Assembly: GCF_014651055.1 (NCBI RefSeq)
Contig: NZ_BMWD01000004.1
Location: 154,001 to 218,000, forward strand
Length of the DNA stretch: 64,000 nt
Direction of reading: 5' to 3'
Source: Streptomyces fructofermentans
Lineage (GTDB): Bacteria; Actinomycetota; Actinomycetes; Streptomycetales; Streptomycetaceae
Each line of letters starts with the position of its first letter. Position 1 is the stretch's first letter. Shown piece by piece: positions 17,501 to 25,896 of this stretch. The notes beneath the pieces were generated by a model. The model was not told the origin of the DNA and did not search any database. It was given only the letters and a program-made list of their open reading frames with translations. Position numbers and translations under genes: made by a program.

Positions 17501-18120
17501 ACCAGTTCGTCGGCCGCACCACCCAGGTGTGGTCGGGCTGGCAGCAGCGCGGCGCCTTCGAGCCCGGCTCGCCGTGGCTGCTGCGCTTCTTCGACCGCGT
17601 CAAGTGGTATCCGGTGGAGGCGGACGAACTGCAGGAACTGCGCGCCGACATCATCTCCGGACGGTTCGTGCCGAGGATCGAGGAGGGCACCTTCTCGCTC
17701 GCCTCCTACGAGGCGTTCCTCGCCGACGAGGCCGAGTCCATCGAGGAGTTCCGGGTCCGGCAGGGCGCGGCCTTCGCCGCCGAACGGGACGCCTGGGAGG
17801 CGGCGGGCGAGTTCACCCGGGCGGAGGCCGTCGCGGCTGCGCCCGTGTCCTCCGCCGAGGTGGCGGTCCCGCCGGGCGGCCGCCTCGTGGAGGCCGAGTT
17901 CGCCGCGTCGGTGTGGCAGCTGAACGTCGGCGTGGGGGACACCGTGACCGAGGGGCAGCCCCTGCTGGCGCTGGAGGCGATGAAGATGGAGTCCCGGGTC
18001 CCGGCGCCCATGGACGGAGTGGTCGTCGAACTCCTCGCCTCCCCCGGCGACCAGGTGGAGGCCGGAACGGCCCTGCTCGTGCTGGGACCGGCGGCGGGAC
18101 CGGCCGTGCCCTCCCCCTGA
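14545..18120 (+). CDS. Biotin-dependent urea/guanidine carboxylase
   Basis: This 1191-residue multidomain carboxylase uses ATP and bicarbonate to carboxylate urea (to allophanate) or guanidine (to carboxyguanidine). Domains in order: biotin carboxylase (about 1-445; [13 protein letters not shown], the glycine-rich ATP loop [28 protein letters not shown]); KipA/AHS2-type carboxyltransferase half (about 450-760; [24 protein letters not shown]); KipI/AHS1-type half (about 780-1080; [30 protein letters not shown]); C-terminal biotinyl domain with EAMKME, the biotinylated lysine being Lys1147. The ATGA overlap with the DUF1989 gene and GGAGGTG upstream fix the start. Unlike yeast urea amidolyase, the allophanate hydrolase is a separate gene. 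Confidence 0.93.
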   Translation: [1191 protein letters not shown]

Positions 18121-18191
18121 GCCCGATCCGCCCCTCCGGCGGCCGGGCGCCCGGGCTTCCGGGCACCCGCCCTCCCCGCTCCGCAAGGATT

Positions 18192-18222
18192 GCCCCCGGT
18201 CCACGCGCATCGGACCGGGGGC
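18192..18222 (+). terminator. Hairpin between carboxylase and allophanate hydrolase
   Basis: GCCCCCGGTCC and GGACCGGGGGC form a perfect 11-bp stem with a 9-nt loop, 71 bases after the carboxylase stop and 90 before the next start. It could end or attenuate the operon transcript. Confidence 0.6.
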
Positions 18223-18311
18223 GCGCACACCGCTCCGGTACGCCGGAGCGCGGCCGTGCCACGACCGGCCGGCCCGCCGACCACCCCGCACCCCCGAGCA
18301 AGGAGCACCGG

Positions 18312-20009
18312 ATGTCGACCCGGACCCGGGGCACGGCCCCGACCCCCGTCCTGACCCGTGTCCGCGCGGCCTACGCCCGCGTCGAGGCGGTCGACCGCCC
18401 CGAGATCTGGATCGATCTGCGTGCCCGGCCCGAGGTGGAGGCCGAGGCGGCCGGGATCGACGCCCGGCTCGCCGCGGGCCACCACCTCCCCCTCGCGGGG
18501 CGCCTGCTGGCGGTGAAGGGCAACATCGACGTCGCCGGACTGCCCACCACGGCGGGCTGCCCGGCCTACTCGCACCGGCCGGAGACCGACGCCCCGGCGG
18601 TGGCCCGGCTCCGCCTGGCGGGCGCCCTGGTGCTGGGCACCACGAACCTGGACCAGTTCGCCACCGGCCTGGTCGGCACCCGCTCCCCGTACGGCGCCGT
18701 CCGCAACGCGTACGACCCGCGGCGCGTCAGCGGCGGCTCCAGCTCGGGCAGCGCCGTCGCCGTGGCCCTCGGCATCGTGGACCTGGCGCTCGGCACGGAC
18801 ACGGCCGGGAGCGGCCGGGTGCCCGCCGCGTTCAACGGCGTCGTCGGCCTGAAGCCCACCCGGGGGCTGGTCCCCACGGAGGGCGTGGTCCCGGCCTGCG
18901 CCTCCCTCGACTGCGTGACCGTGTTCGCCCGCACCCTCGCACAGGCCCAGGAGGCCCTTGCCCACATGGCCTCGCCCGCCGGCCGGGCGGCCCGACCGGT
19001 CCCGGGGCGCGCTCCGGGCCCGTGGCGTGTCGCCGTCCCGCCGCGTGAGCGGCTCGGCGCGCTGGACGAGGGCTGGGCGGAGGCCTTCGAGGCGGCCGCC
19101 GCACGGCTGCGGGACGCGGGGGCGGAGCTGCGCCCGCTCGACCTGACGCCCTTCACGGAGGCGGCCGCCCTGCTGTACGAGGGCGCGTTCGTGGCCGAGC
19201 GGTACACGGCGGTCGGCGACTTCGTCGACAAGTCGCTCTCGGCGGGCGGGGCCGGTCTCGATCCGACCGTCGCCGGCATCATCACCCGCGCCCGGGACAT
19301 CCCCGCCCACCGGCTGTTCGCCGACCAGGACCGGCTGGCCCGCCTGCGGACCCGCGCGCTGGCGGAACTCGGCGACGCGGACGCCCTGCTGCTGCCGACG
19401 GCACCGGGCCACCCCACGCTCGCGGAGGTGGCCGCCGACCCGTTGGGAGCCAACGCGCGCCTCGGCCGCTTCACCAACTCCACGAACCTCTTCGACCTGG
19501 CCGCCGTTGCCGTCCCGGCGGGTGAGGTGTCCGGGCTGCCCTTCGGGGTGATGCTGGTCGGCCCGGCGTCCACCGACGAACGCCTCGCCCTGATCGCCCG
19601 CGCCCTGGAGGCACCCGAGGTACGGCTCGCCGTGGTCGGCGCGCATCTCTCCGGCCAGCCGCTGAGCGGTCAACTCCTGGCGCTGGGCGCCACGCTGGAC
19701 CGTACGACGACGACCGCGCCCGTGTACCGGCTGCACGCCCTGGCCACCGAGCCGCCCAAGCCCGGCCTCGTCCACGTGGGCGAGGGCGGGGGCGGTGCGG
19801 CGATCGAGGCCGAGGTGTGGCGGCTGCCCGCCGAGGGGCTCGGCCGGCTGCTGGCGGCGCTCCCCCGGCCGATGGCGCTGGGCCGGGTGGAGCTGGCCGA
19901 CGGCACCGCGGTACCCGGCTTCCTGTGCGAACCGGCCGCCCTTGAGGGCGCGCGGGACATCACCGCCTGCGGCGGCTGGCGGGCCCACCTGTCGTCACCG
20001 GACGCGTGA
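18312..20009 (+). CDS. Allophanate hydrolase (amidase-signature family)
   Basis: This 565-residue enzyme hydrolyses allophanate to ammonia and CO2, the final step after the carboxylase. The amidase-signature triad is visible: Lys69 in LLAVKGNID, the cis-Ser in SGGSSSGSAVAVA (about Ser143) and the nucleophile Ser167 in GTDTAGSGRVPAAFNGVVGLKPT. The C-terminal 130 residues (from about 440, RTTTTAPVYRLHAL to GFLCEP...ITACGGWRAHL) match the extra domain of AtzF/DUR1-type allophanate hydrolases. AAGGAG precedes the ATG at 18312. It is on the same strand as the carboxylase, 191 bases downstream, with a hairpin between them. No gene follows on this strand. Confidence 0.92.
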   Translation: MSTRTRGTAPTPVLTRVRAAYARVEAVDRPEIWIDLRARPEVEAEAAGIDARLAAGHHLPLAGRLLAVKGNIDVAGLPTTAGCPAYSHRPETDAPAVARLRLAGALVLGTTNLDQFATGLVGTRSPYGAVRNAYDPRRVSGGSSSGSAVAVALGIVDLALGTDTAGSGRVPAAFNGVVGLKPTRGLVPTEGVVPACASLDCVTVFARTLAQAQEALAHMASPAGRAARPVPGRAPGPWRVAVPPRERLGALDEGWAEAFEAAAARLRDAGAELRPLDLTPFTEAAALLYEGAFVAERYTAVGDFVDKSLSAGGAGLDPTVAGIITRARDIPAHRLFADQDRLARLRTRALAELGDADALLLPTAPGHPTLAEVAADPLGANARLGRFTNSTNLFDLAAVAVPAGEVSGLPFGVMLVGPASTDERLALIARALEAPEVRLAVVGAHLSGQPLSGQLLALGATLDRTTTTAPVYRLHALATEPPKPGLVHVGEGGGGAAIEAEVWRLPAEGLGRLLAALPRPMALGRVELADGTAVPGFLCEPAALEGARDITACGGWRAHLSSPDA

Positions 20010-20280
20010 CCGACACCCGCGGGTCCCCGGCCGGGGACGCCACGCGATGAACCCCGTTCCGCCACGCACACACCGGACCGCGCGCGGGAAGCACACCGGA
20101 TCGCGGCGCGTCCGGGGGCGCCCCGGTTCCCGCGCCCCGTCCGGTCCGGCGACCTGCCCGGTCGGGTGACCCGCGGCCCACCGGCCGGCCACCCGTACCG
20201 CCGCTCACCGCCGTGCCCCGCCGCCCCCGGAAGACCCGTGGCTCCCTCCGGGAGCGTCCGCGGGTCCGTCCGAGGGGCGC

Positions 20281-23094
20281 TCAGCCCACCGAGGAGTACG
20301 CGACCACTCCGCGCAGGAGTTGGTCGACGGCCTTGCGCGCGTTCTTCGCCACCGTGGAGTCCGCCTTGGAGACGGGCGCCGCGGCCGAGATCTGCCCCAG
20401 CACGTCGATGACCTGCTTGCACCAGCGCACGAAGTCGCCGGCGGGCATCTCCGCCTCGCGCAGCACCTCGTCGAGCCCCTTGCCGGAGGCCCACTGGTAG
20501 GCCGCCCAGGCGAAGCCCAGGTCGGGCTCGCGCTGGCCGACGCCCTCGGTCTGCGTGATGCGGAAGTCCTCCTCCAGGGCGTCGAGCCGCCCCCAGATGC
20601 GGACCATCTCGCCCAGCGCGGCCTTCGCCCGCCCGGCCGGCAGCTTCGGCGCCATCGCGTCGTCGCCCGCCCGGGACTCGTACACGAGAGCCGAGACGCA
20701 CGCGGCGAGTTCGGCAGGGTCGAGTCCCTCCCAGACGCCCTCGCGCAGGCACTCGCTGGACAGCAGGTCCATCTCGCCGTACAGCCGGGCGAGCCGCTTG
20801 CCGTGCTCCGTGACCTCGTTGCCGCGCAGGTAGTCCAGCTCGGTGAGGAGCGCGACGATACGGTCGAAGGTACGGGCGATGGTGTTCGTCCGGCCCTCGA
20901 TGCGCTGCTCCAGCTGCGCGGTGTCGCGCCGCAGCCGGTGGTACCGCTCCGCCCAGCGGGCGTGGTCCTCGCGGTCGCTGCACCCGTGGCAGGGGTGCGC
21001 CCTGATCTCCGTGCGCAGCCGCGCGATCTCGCGGTCGTCGGCGGCCTCGGCACGCCCCCTGCGGTGCCGTTCGGGCACGATGTGCCCGGCCTTGGTGCGC
21101 AGCGCGGAGGCCAGGTCGCGGCGCGACTGCGGCGAGCGCGCGTTGAACGACTTCGGGATGCGCATCCGCTCCAGCGCCTCGACGGGCACCGGGAAGTCCG
21201 TGGTGTTGAGCCGCTTGACCTGGCGCTCGGCGGTCAGCACCAGCGGACGCGGGCCGTCGTGGTGCTCGAAGCCGCGGTGCCCGTTGGACCGTCCCGCAGG
21301 GAGTCCCGGATCGAGCACGAGGGCGAGCCCCGCGAACTTGCCGGTCGGCACGTGGATGACGTCGCCCGGCTTGAGCCGCTCCAGGGAGACGGCCGCCTCG
21401 GCCCGCCGCTGGGTCGCCCCCTGCTTGGCCAGCTCCGTCTCGCGGTCCTTGAGGTCGCGGCGCAGCCGCGCGTACTCCTCGAAGTCCCCGAGGTGGCAGG
21501 TCATCGACTCCTTGTAGCCTTCGAGCCCCTCCTCGTTGCGCTGCACCTGACGGGAGATCCCGACGACGGACTTGTCCGCCTGGAACTGCGCGAACGAGGT
21601 CTCCAGCAGCTCGCGCGAACGGTGCCGCCCGAACTGCTCGACCAGGTTCACCGCCATGTTGTACGACGGCTTGAAGCTGGAGCGCAGCGGATACGTGCGG
21701 GTGCCCGCGAGGCCGGCCAGGTGGTCGGGGTTCATGCCGCGCTGCCACAGCACCACGGCGTGGCCCTCGACATCGATGCCGCGTCGGCCCGCCCGGCCCG
21801 TGAGCTGGGTGTACTCGCCGGGGGTGATGTCCGCGTGCTGCTCGCCGTTCCACTTGACGAGCTTCTCCAGCACCACCGAGCGGGCGGGCATGTTGATCCC
21901 GAGCGCGAGCGTCTCGGTGGCGAACACGGCCTTCACCAGACCGCGTACGAAGAGCTCCTCGACGACCTCCTTGAAGGTCGGCAGCATGCCCGCGTGGTGG
22001 GCGGCGATGCCCCGCTCCAGGCCTTCGAGCCACTCGAAGTAGCCGAGGACGTGCAGGTCCTCGTCGGGGATGGACGCCGTGCGCTCCTCGACGAGGGCGC
22101 GGACCCGTTCCCGTGCCTCGTCGTCGTTGAGCCGCAGGCCCGCGTACAGGCACTGCTGGACGGCGGCCTCGCAGGCCGCGCGGCTGAAGATGAACGTGAT
22201 GGCGGGCAGCAGCCCCTCGGAGTCGAGCCGCTCGATGACCTCGGGCCGGCCGGGTGTCCACACCCGGGACCGCTGGCGCCGCTCGCGCTCCCGGTCGGCG
22301 TCGCGCATGGCGCGCCCCCGCTTGCGGTCCTGGTACGAGGGACGGCTCGCCTCCATGCGCGCCAGGCGCGTGAGGTCGGGGTTGACGGCCTTCTTGTGGC
22401 CCTCGCCCTCCTCGAAGAGGTCGTACATCCGCCGCCCCGCGAGGACGTGCTGGAACAGCGGCACGGGCCGGTGCTCGGAGACGATCACCTCGGTGTCGCC
22501 GCGCACGGTGTCGAGCCAGTCGCCGAACTCCTCCGCGTTCGACACGGTCGCCGACAGCGAGACCAGGGTCACGGACTCGGGGAGGTGGATGATCACTTCC
22601 TCCCAGACGGCGCCGCGGAAGCGGTCCGAGAGGTAGTGCACCTCGTCCATGACGACGTAGCCGAGGCCGAGCAGGGTCCGTGAGCCCGCGTACAGCATGT
22701 TCCGCAGCACCTCGGTGGTCATCACGACCACCGGCGCGTCGGAGTTGACGCTGTTGTCGCCGGTGAGCAGACCCACCTTGTCCGCGCCGTAGCGGCGGGC
22801 CAGGTCGGCGTACTTCTGGTTCGACAGCGCCTTGATGGGCGTGGTGTAGAAGCACTTCTTGCCCTGCTGGAGGGCGAGGTGGACGGCGAACTCGCCGACG
22901 ATCGTCTTCCCCGAGCCGGTGGGCGCGGCCACCAGCACGCCCTTGCCGGCCTCCAGGGCCCGGCAGGCCTCGATCTGGAAGGGGTCGAGGCCGAAGTCGT
23001 ACATCTCGCGGAAGCCCGCGAGAGCGGTGGCCTGCTCGACGGCGCGCTTCCGTGCTGCCGCATACCGCTCGGCGGGTGAGAGATCCTCTGTCAT
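20281..23094 (-). CDS. helY: DEAD/DEAH-box RNA helicase, Mtr4/Ski2-like (HelY type)
   Basis: This 937-residue superfamily 2 helicase resembles mycobacterial HelY and eukaryotic Ski2/Mtr4, which unwind RNA for decay. Motif I APTGSGKT lies at residues 57-64, motif II is VVMDEVHYLSD, motif III VSLSATVSN, and motif VI region QLTGRAGRRGIDVEGHAVVLW. The C-terminal part holds the family's accessory and DSHCT helical domains, including a cysteine pair in AHPCHGCSDREDHARW. I start it at ATG 23094 (MTEDLSPAERYAAA); the frame extends 15 codons upstream without family support. It is the last gene of the leftward pafB-to-helicase gene series. Confidence 0.9.
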   Translation of the reverse strand: MTEDLSPAERYAAARKRAVEQATALAGFREMYDFGLDPFQIEACRALEAGKGVLVAAPTGSGKTIVGEFAVHLALQQGKKCFYTTPIKALSNQKYADLARRYGADKVGLLTGDNSVNSDAPVVVMTTEVLRNMLYAGSRTLLGLGYVVMDEVHYLSDRFRGAVWEEVIIHLPESVTLVSLSATVSNAEEFGDWLDTVRGDTEVIVSEHRPVPLFQHVLAGRRMYDLFEEGEGHKKAVNPDLTRLARMEASRPSYQDRKRGRAMRDADRERERRQRSRVWTPGRPEVIERLDSEGLLPAITFIFSRAACEAAVQQCLYAGLRLNDDEARERVRALVEERTASIPDEDLHVLGYFEWLEGLERGIAAHHAGMLPTFKEVVEELFVRGLVKAVFATETLALGINMPARSVVLEKLVKWNGEQHADITPGEYTQLTGRAGRRGIDVEGHAVVLWQRGMNPDHLAGLAGTRTYPLRSSFKPSYNMAVNLVEQFGRHRSRELLETSFAQFQADKSVVGISRQVQRNEEGLEGYKESMTCHLGDFEEYARLRRDLKDRETELAKQGATQRRAEAAVSLERLKPGDVIHVPTGKFAGLALVLDPGLPAGRSNGHRGFEHHDGPRPLVLTAERQVKRLNTTDFPVPVEALERMRIPKSFNARSPQSRRDLASALRTKAGHIVPERHRRGRAEAADDREIARLRTEIRAHPCHGCSDREDHARWAERYHRLRRDTAQLEQRIEGRTNTIARTFDRIVALLTELDYLRGNEVTEHGKRLARLYGEMDLLSSECLREGVWEGLDPAELAACVSALVYESRAGDDAMAPKLPAGRAKAALGEMVRIWGRLDALEEDFRITQTEGVGQREPDLGFAWAAYQWASGKGLDEVLREAEMPAGDFVRWCKQVIDVLGQISAAAPVSKADSTVAKNARKAVDQLLRGVVAYSSVG

Positions 23095-23244
23095 CGTGCT
23101 TTCGAGACTACCGGCCGCCGCTGACAACAGGACGATCATTATTCGATCGGAGCCCGCCGATCCGGAGCGCTGCGGTCCGGGACCCGGCGGCCGTCCCCGG
23201 CGAAACGCCCCGGGAGCGGGCGCCGAAGGGGCCCCGGGGCCCTG

Positions 23245-24135
23245 TCAGAGCCCGGCCACCCGCACGGCGCCGCGTACGCACCGGGCGGTCAGCGGCAGCG
23301 CGCCCAGCGGCTCCCCGTCCGCGTACCCGGTGATCCCGTCGGCCGCGAGTTCGACCTTCGCGGCCCGGTGCACGGTGACCTTGGGATGGCTGAGATGGGT
23401 GCCCTTGTAGACCCGCGGGAAGACGGTGAGCAGGGTGCTGCGGCTGCAGTCGCCGACCACCGTGACGTCGAAGAGCCCGTCGGTGGGATCGGCGTCCGCG
23501 CATATCCTCATGCCGCCCCCGTAGGAGCTGCCGTTGCCGACGGCCACGAGCGTCGCCTCGATCTCCCGCACCTCGCCGTCGTCGAGGGTCAGCCGGTACG
23601 GGATGGGCTTGAGCGAGGCGAGTTCGGCGAGCATCGCGAGGTCGTACCGGAAGCGGCCCACGGGCCAGTTCATGCGGTTGCCGCGGTCGTTGACCCGGGA
23701 GTCGAACCCGGAGGCGAGGACCGTCCCGAACCAGGTGCCGTTCACGAGCCCCAGGTCGATGTCGCGCAGCCGGTCGCCCTTGAGCGCGTCCGCGACGATG
23801 CGGCCCGCGGCGGCCGGGTCGCGCACGGGCAGCCCGAGCGTGCGCGCGAAGTCGTTGCCGGTGCCGACGGCGACCAGGCCCAGCGGGGTCCGCGTGCCGG
23901 CGACCGCCTGGAGCGCGAGGCTCGCCATCCCGTCGCCGCCGACGGCCACCAGGGCCCCCGTGCCGCCCCGGACGGCGGCTCGCGCGCGGGTGAGGGCGTC
24001 CGCGGCGTCCTCGCCGAGGATCGTGCGCACGGAGAAGCCCGCCGCGCGGAGAGCCGAAGCGGCCGGCTGCGCCGCGTGGGCGCCCCGGCCGCGTCCCGCG
24101 GTGGGATTGACGAAGAGGGTGATCTCGCTGGTCAC
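23245..24135 (-). CDS. Diacylglycerol kinase catalytic-domain protein
   Basis: This 296-residue lipid-kinase-like protein belongs to the DAGK/YegS family, which phosphorylates diacylglycerol or related lipids. Diagnostic blocks are FVNPTAGRGRG at the N-terminus, the nucleotide loop VAVGGDGM at about residue 66, and LGLVAVGTGNDFARTLGLP. The C-terminal beta-domain (VGNGSSYGGGMRICADADPTDGLFDVTVVG) is complete. It starts at GTG 24135, 31 bases after the tatC stop, so it is probably cotranscribed with tatC. The lipid substrate cannot be told. Confidence 0.9.
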   Translation of the reverse strand: MTSEITLFVNPTAGRGRGAHAAQPAASALRAAGFSVRTILGEDAADALTRARAAVRGGTGALVAVGGDGMASLALQAVAGTRTPLGLVAVGTGNDFARTLGLPVRDPAAAGRIVADALKGDRLRDIDLGLVNGTWFGTVLASGFDSRVNDRGNRMNWPVGRFRYDLAMLAELASLKPIPYRLTLDDGEVREIEATLVAVGNGSSYGGGMRICADADPTDGLFDVTVVGDCSRSTLLTVFPRVYKGTHLSHPKVTVHRAAKVELAADGITGYADGEPLGALPLTARCVRGAVRVAGL

Positions 24136-24166
24136 GGGCCGGACCCTACAAGATCGCCCGCCCTCG

Positions 24167-25120
24167 TCAGGTCACGTCGTCATAACCGTTGACGCGGTCC
24201 CGCTCGGAGTCCGCCTGCGCGGGCAGCGCGCGCGGCCCGGGCACGGTCTCGATCTCGCCGATGTCCTCGGGGGTGAGGTCGAGTTCGGAGGCCTCGTCGT
24301 CGTCCGGCCCTTCGGCCTCGCGGCGGGCCCTGCGGCGGTCGTTCAGCAGGGAGATGCCCGCGGCGGCGAAGTACAGGACCCAGATGGGGCCTGCCAGCGC
24401 CAGCATCGTCAGCGGGTCGGTGCTGGGCGTGGCGACCGCCGCGAACACGGTGATGCCCATGATCATGGCGCGCCACCAGCCGAGCATCCGCCTGCCGGTG
24501 ATCACCCCCGCCATGTTGAGCATCACCAGGAGCAGCGGCAGCTCGAAGGAGAGGCCGAACACGACCACCATGCGGGTCACGAGGTCGAGCAGGTCGTCCA
24601 GGGGCAGCAGGTTGTCCACGCCGAACGGCGTGAACTCCATCAGCACCTTCGCGGTGGTGGGCAGCACCTTGTACGCGAAGAAGGCGCCGCCGAGGAAGAG
24701 CGGTACGCCCGACGCGACGAAGCCGTAGGCGTACTTCTTCTCACTGCGGTGCAGGCCCGGCGCGACGAACGCCCACAGCTGGTAGAGCCAGACCGGGGAG
24801 GCCAGCACGACACCGGCCATCAGCGACACCTTGAGCGCCAGCGTGAAGGGGCCGAGGAGGCCGTTGATGGTGATGCGCGCGCAGGGTTCGTCGGAGGTCG
24901 ACTTCGCCAGCTCTTCGAAGGTCTTCCCGCAGCCCACCTCCTTGAGGATGGGCTCGGTGAAGAAGTTGATGATGTCGTTGTAGAAGAAGGCGGCGACGAT
25001 CGTGACGAGGACGATGGCCAGCATCGCCTTCGCGAGCCGGTTGCGGAGCTCGCGAAGGTGCTCCGCGAGCGGCATCCGCCCCTCGGGATCCTTCTCCTGC
25101 TTGCGGGCGGACTTGAGCAA
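24167..25120 (-). CDS. tatC: Sec-independent protein translocase TatC
   Basis: This 317-residue integral membrane protein is the receptor of the twin-arginine translocase, recognising folded precursors with RR signal peptides. The N-terminus has the conserved MPLAEHLRELRNRL, and six transmembrane segments follow, with the family block FVAPGLHRSEKKYAYGF and LSFELPLLLVMLNMAG. The acidic C-terminal tail (EGPDDDEASELDLTPEDIGEIET) is a common actinobacterial addition. The start is a TTG at 25120 (MLKSARKQEKDPEGRM); no ATG or GTG is in frame upstream before the conserved region. It is 47 bases downstream of tatA. Streptomyces export many proteins by Tat. A tatB gene is not seen here. Confidence 0.94.
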   Translation of the reverse strand: MLKSARKQEKDPEGRMPLAEHLRELRNRLAKAMLAIVLVTIVAAFFYNDIINFFTEPILKEVGCGKTFEELAKSTSDEPCARITINGLLGPFTLALKVSLMAGVVLASPVWLYQLWAFVAPGLHRSEKKYAYGFVASGVPLFLGGAFFAYKVLPTTAKVLMEFTPFGVDNLLPLDDLLDLVTRMVVVFGLSFELPLLLVMLNMAGVITGRRMLGWWRAMIMGITVFAAVATPSTDPLTMLALAGPIWVLYFAAAGISLLNDRRRARREAEGPDDDEASELDLTPEDIGEIETVPGPRALPAQADSERDRVNGYDDVT

Positions 25121-25167
25121 CCCACGTTCCCATCTCGTGCGGCGGGCCGGAGGTCACCGGCCCTGCG

Positions 25168-25458
25168 TCAGCGCTTGGTCGTGTCCGTCGGCTCGGCCAC
25201 CGGGCGCGAGCTGGTCACGTCGCCGGGAGCGGCCTGGATGGTGCGCTGGGCCGGGGGCTGCTGGTCGTCGTGCGGCGGGGCGGCGGGGGCGGATGCGCTG
25301 TCCTGGCCCTCGGTCTTCATCGCCTTGGCCTCGCTCTTGAGGATGCGAGCGGACTTGCCCAGGGAGCGAGCCATGTCCGGAAGCTTCTTCGCGCCGAACA
25401 GCAGGATGATGACGACGAGGATGAGAATGATCTCGGGAGCGCCGAGCCTTCCGAACAT
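25168..25458 (-). CDS. tatA: Twin-arginine translocase pore subunit TatA
   Basis: This 96-residue protein has one N-terminal membrane helix ([39 protein letters not shown]) with the conserved FGxKKLP hinge. An amphipathic helix and a charged, Pro-rich tail follow. It forms the oligomeric channel used with TatC, encoded immediately downstream. A 234-base gap precedes it, so it may have its own promoter. Confidence 0.95.
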   Translation of the reverse strand: MFGRLGAPEIILILVVIILLFGAKKLPDMARSLGKSARILKSEAKAMKTEGQDSASAPAAPPHDDQQPPAQRTIQAAPGDVTSSRPVAEPTDTTKR

Positions 25459-25692
25459 AAGTCTTTACCTTCTCACCGAGGCGGCGTGGTTGGGTGGCTG
25501 CCCGACCGGTCGGACACCTGTCCGACGATCGTGCCGGCAGCGATCGTAACGCTCGGGGGTGAACGCGAAGCAATCCCCGTGCGTACTCCCGTTCCGCGAC
25601 CCGCGCCTCGTTCTCCGGGCCACGATCAGCAGCGTACCTGCCGCGCCTGCGCCTCTGACAGGTCGCAGTGGCTCAAAGAGAGCGCGCCACGG

Positions 25693-25887
25693 TCAGAGGG
25701 CGTCCGCGGAACGGGCCACGCCGACGGACGCGCGTTCCAGGTCCTCGGCGGCCCGGTTGATCCTGCGCGTGGATTCGGCGACCTGGCTGCCCAGTCGCTC
25801 CGCCTCGACGAAGACACGGACGGCGAGGACGCCGATGACGGCGATTCCCAGGAAACCCGCAGCGATGGCGAGCATCGGCCAGAACAT
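25693..25887 (-). CDS. Small single-span membrane protein
   Basis: This 64-residue protein has an N-terminal hydrophobic helix (WPMLAIAAGFLGIAVIGVLAVRVFVEA, about residues 3-29) followed by an amphipathic, coiled-coil-like helix (AERLGSQVAESTRRINRAAEDLERASVGVARSAD). The layout resembles DUF948-type or other small bacterial membrane scaffolds, but I do not recognise a named family. It lies nine bases after the zinc-ribbon gene and in the same direction, so it is probably translated from the pafB-pafC message. Its ribosome-binding site is weak. The function is unknown. Confidence 0.65.
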   Translation of the reverse strand: MFWPMLAIAAGFLGIAVIGVLAVRVFVEAERLGSQVAESTRRINRAAEDLERASVGVARSADAL

Positions 25888-25896
25888 GGCCCGAGC

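Noticed and set aside
14065..18291. Very long minus-strand open frame opposite the carboxylase
   Set aside because: High-GC antisense shadow: the plus-strand product is a complete carboxylase with all motifs, while the antisense translation is Arg/Gly/Ala/His-rich with no domain.
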